A DNA stretch of 22,929 nt from JBCBST01 sp039819115. Its GTDB lineage: Bacteria; Bacteroidota; Rhodothermia; Balneolales; Balneolaceae. Shown here one piece after another: positions 22,585 through 22,929 of the stretch. Both the position numbers and the translations under genes were made by a program. Every line of letters starts with the position of its first letter. Within the stretch, counting starts at the first letter, position 1. A model generated the notes under the pieces. That model did not search any database. It worked only from the letters and a program-made list of their open reading frames with translations, and was not told the origin of the DNA. The stretch lies in assembly GCA_039819115.1 (NCBI GenBank), contig JBCBST010000043.1, positions 1 through 22,929 on the forward strand. Direction: 5' to 3'.

Positions 22585-22929
22585 ATGATTAAAAAGATAC
22601 AATTACTATTGCTGTGCTCAGTAATACTATCCGTGAGTGCGTTTGCTCAGACGGGGAGTATTACGGGTATAGTTACGGACGAGAATGGTGAGACACTACC
22701 TGGTGTAAACATCCGTCTCAATGAAATAACCTTAGGTGCAGCATCAAATACAGATGGTGAATACACCATCATTAATGTACCCACTGGTACTTATATATTA
22801 GTCGCTACCTTTACTGGATACAAAAAATTTGAAAGAGCCGTACAGGTTGGCACTGGTATTGTTACTCTGGACATCCAGTTAGAAGAAGATATCTTGGGAC
22901 TAGAAGAGGTGGTAGTTACAGGATATGGA
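22585..22929 (+). CDS. SusC/RagA-type TonB-dependent outer-membrane protein (5' part only)
   Basis: The first 115 codons of a gene that runs off the window. A signal peptide (MIKKIQLLLLCSVILSVSAF, then AQ) is followed by a carboxypeptidase-regulatory-like domain: SITGIVTDENGETLPGVNI, the GAASNTDGEYTIINVP region and LVATFTGYKKFE. The last visible residues, EEVVVTGYG, form the sequence that joins this domain to the plug in SusC-family receptors. SusC proteins import glycans or peptides with a SusD lipoprotein partner, usually the next gene, which lies outside the window. The substrate cannot be told. The base composition is more AT-rich than in the nearby TonB-receptor gene. Confidence 0.9.
   Translation, partial: MIKKIQLLLLCSVILSVSAFAQTGSITGIVTDENGETLPGVNIRLNEITLGAASNTDGEYTIINVPTGTYILVATFTGYKKFERAVQVGTGIVTLDIQLEEDILGLEEVVVTGYG

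Overview
The window looks like chromosomal DNA of a Bacteroidota/Balneolota-type bacterium, most plausibly a Balneolaceae relative; this is inferred from gene content, not from a marker search. The signs are a SusC-type TonB-dependent receptor with a carboxypeptidase-like N-terminal domain, a FecR plus TonB-receptor pair, a surface protein with a C-terminal type IX secretion sorting-like tail, plant-type FNR, few clear Shine-Dalgarno sites, several TTG/GTG starts, and TAnnTTTG-like -7 boxes.

Layout. (1) 27-2650, plus: a MotA-like channel subunit and a MotB/OmpA-like partner extended by a long linker and three SPOR-like repeats. (2) 2651-5098: a minus-strand surface protein of twelve full 25-residue DUF285/BspA repeats, flanked on both sides by related palindromic intergenic repeats. 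(3) 5099-11266, minus: housekeeping genes alaS, pdhA, pdhB and pdhC (pyruvate dehydrogenase E1 alpha, E1 beta, E2), closed by a strong terminator. (4) 11351-14215: a DUF502 membrane protein, ferredoxin-NADP reductase, a membrane-anchored helical-repeat protein and an orphan receiver-only response regulator. (5) 14363-16435: two divergent lipoproteins of unknown function, with a possible small gene translationally coupled to the first. (6) 16506-20848: FecR, a TonB-dependent receptor with an STN domain, and a convergent AraC regulator; no ECF sigma gene is present. (7) 20849-22300: an accessory island with VapBC, a HigA-like antitoxin and the cut-off 3' end of its HigB toxin, all interleaved with arrays of a 7-bp repeat. 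(8) 22585 to the end: the start of a SusC/RagA receptor behind a long leader with three spaced direct repeats.

The most unusual feature is a dispersed heptanucleotide repeat, consensus C(T/C/A)ACTGA. It forms four arrays (12952-13035, 20978-21053, 21707-21748, 22226-22288), all in the same orientation and always between genes. Two arrays are preceded by the same 37-bp leader (20881-20917 and 22183-22219, one mismatch), so the toxin-antitoxin segment is bracketed by direct leader+array repeats. The arrays also lie on gene ends: one supplies the stop codon of the 13022-13792 gene, and the HigB remnant starts next to repeat-like sequence. A second, unrelated repeat family (GTCATC...palindrome...) surrounds the BspA-like gene and varies by gain or loss of whole small palindromes.
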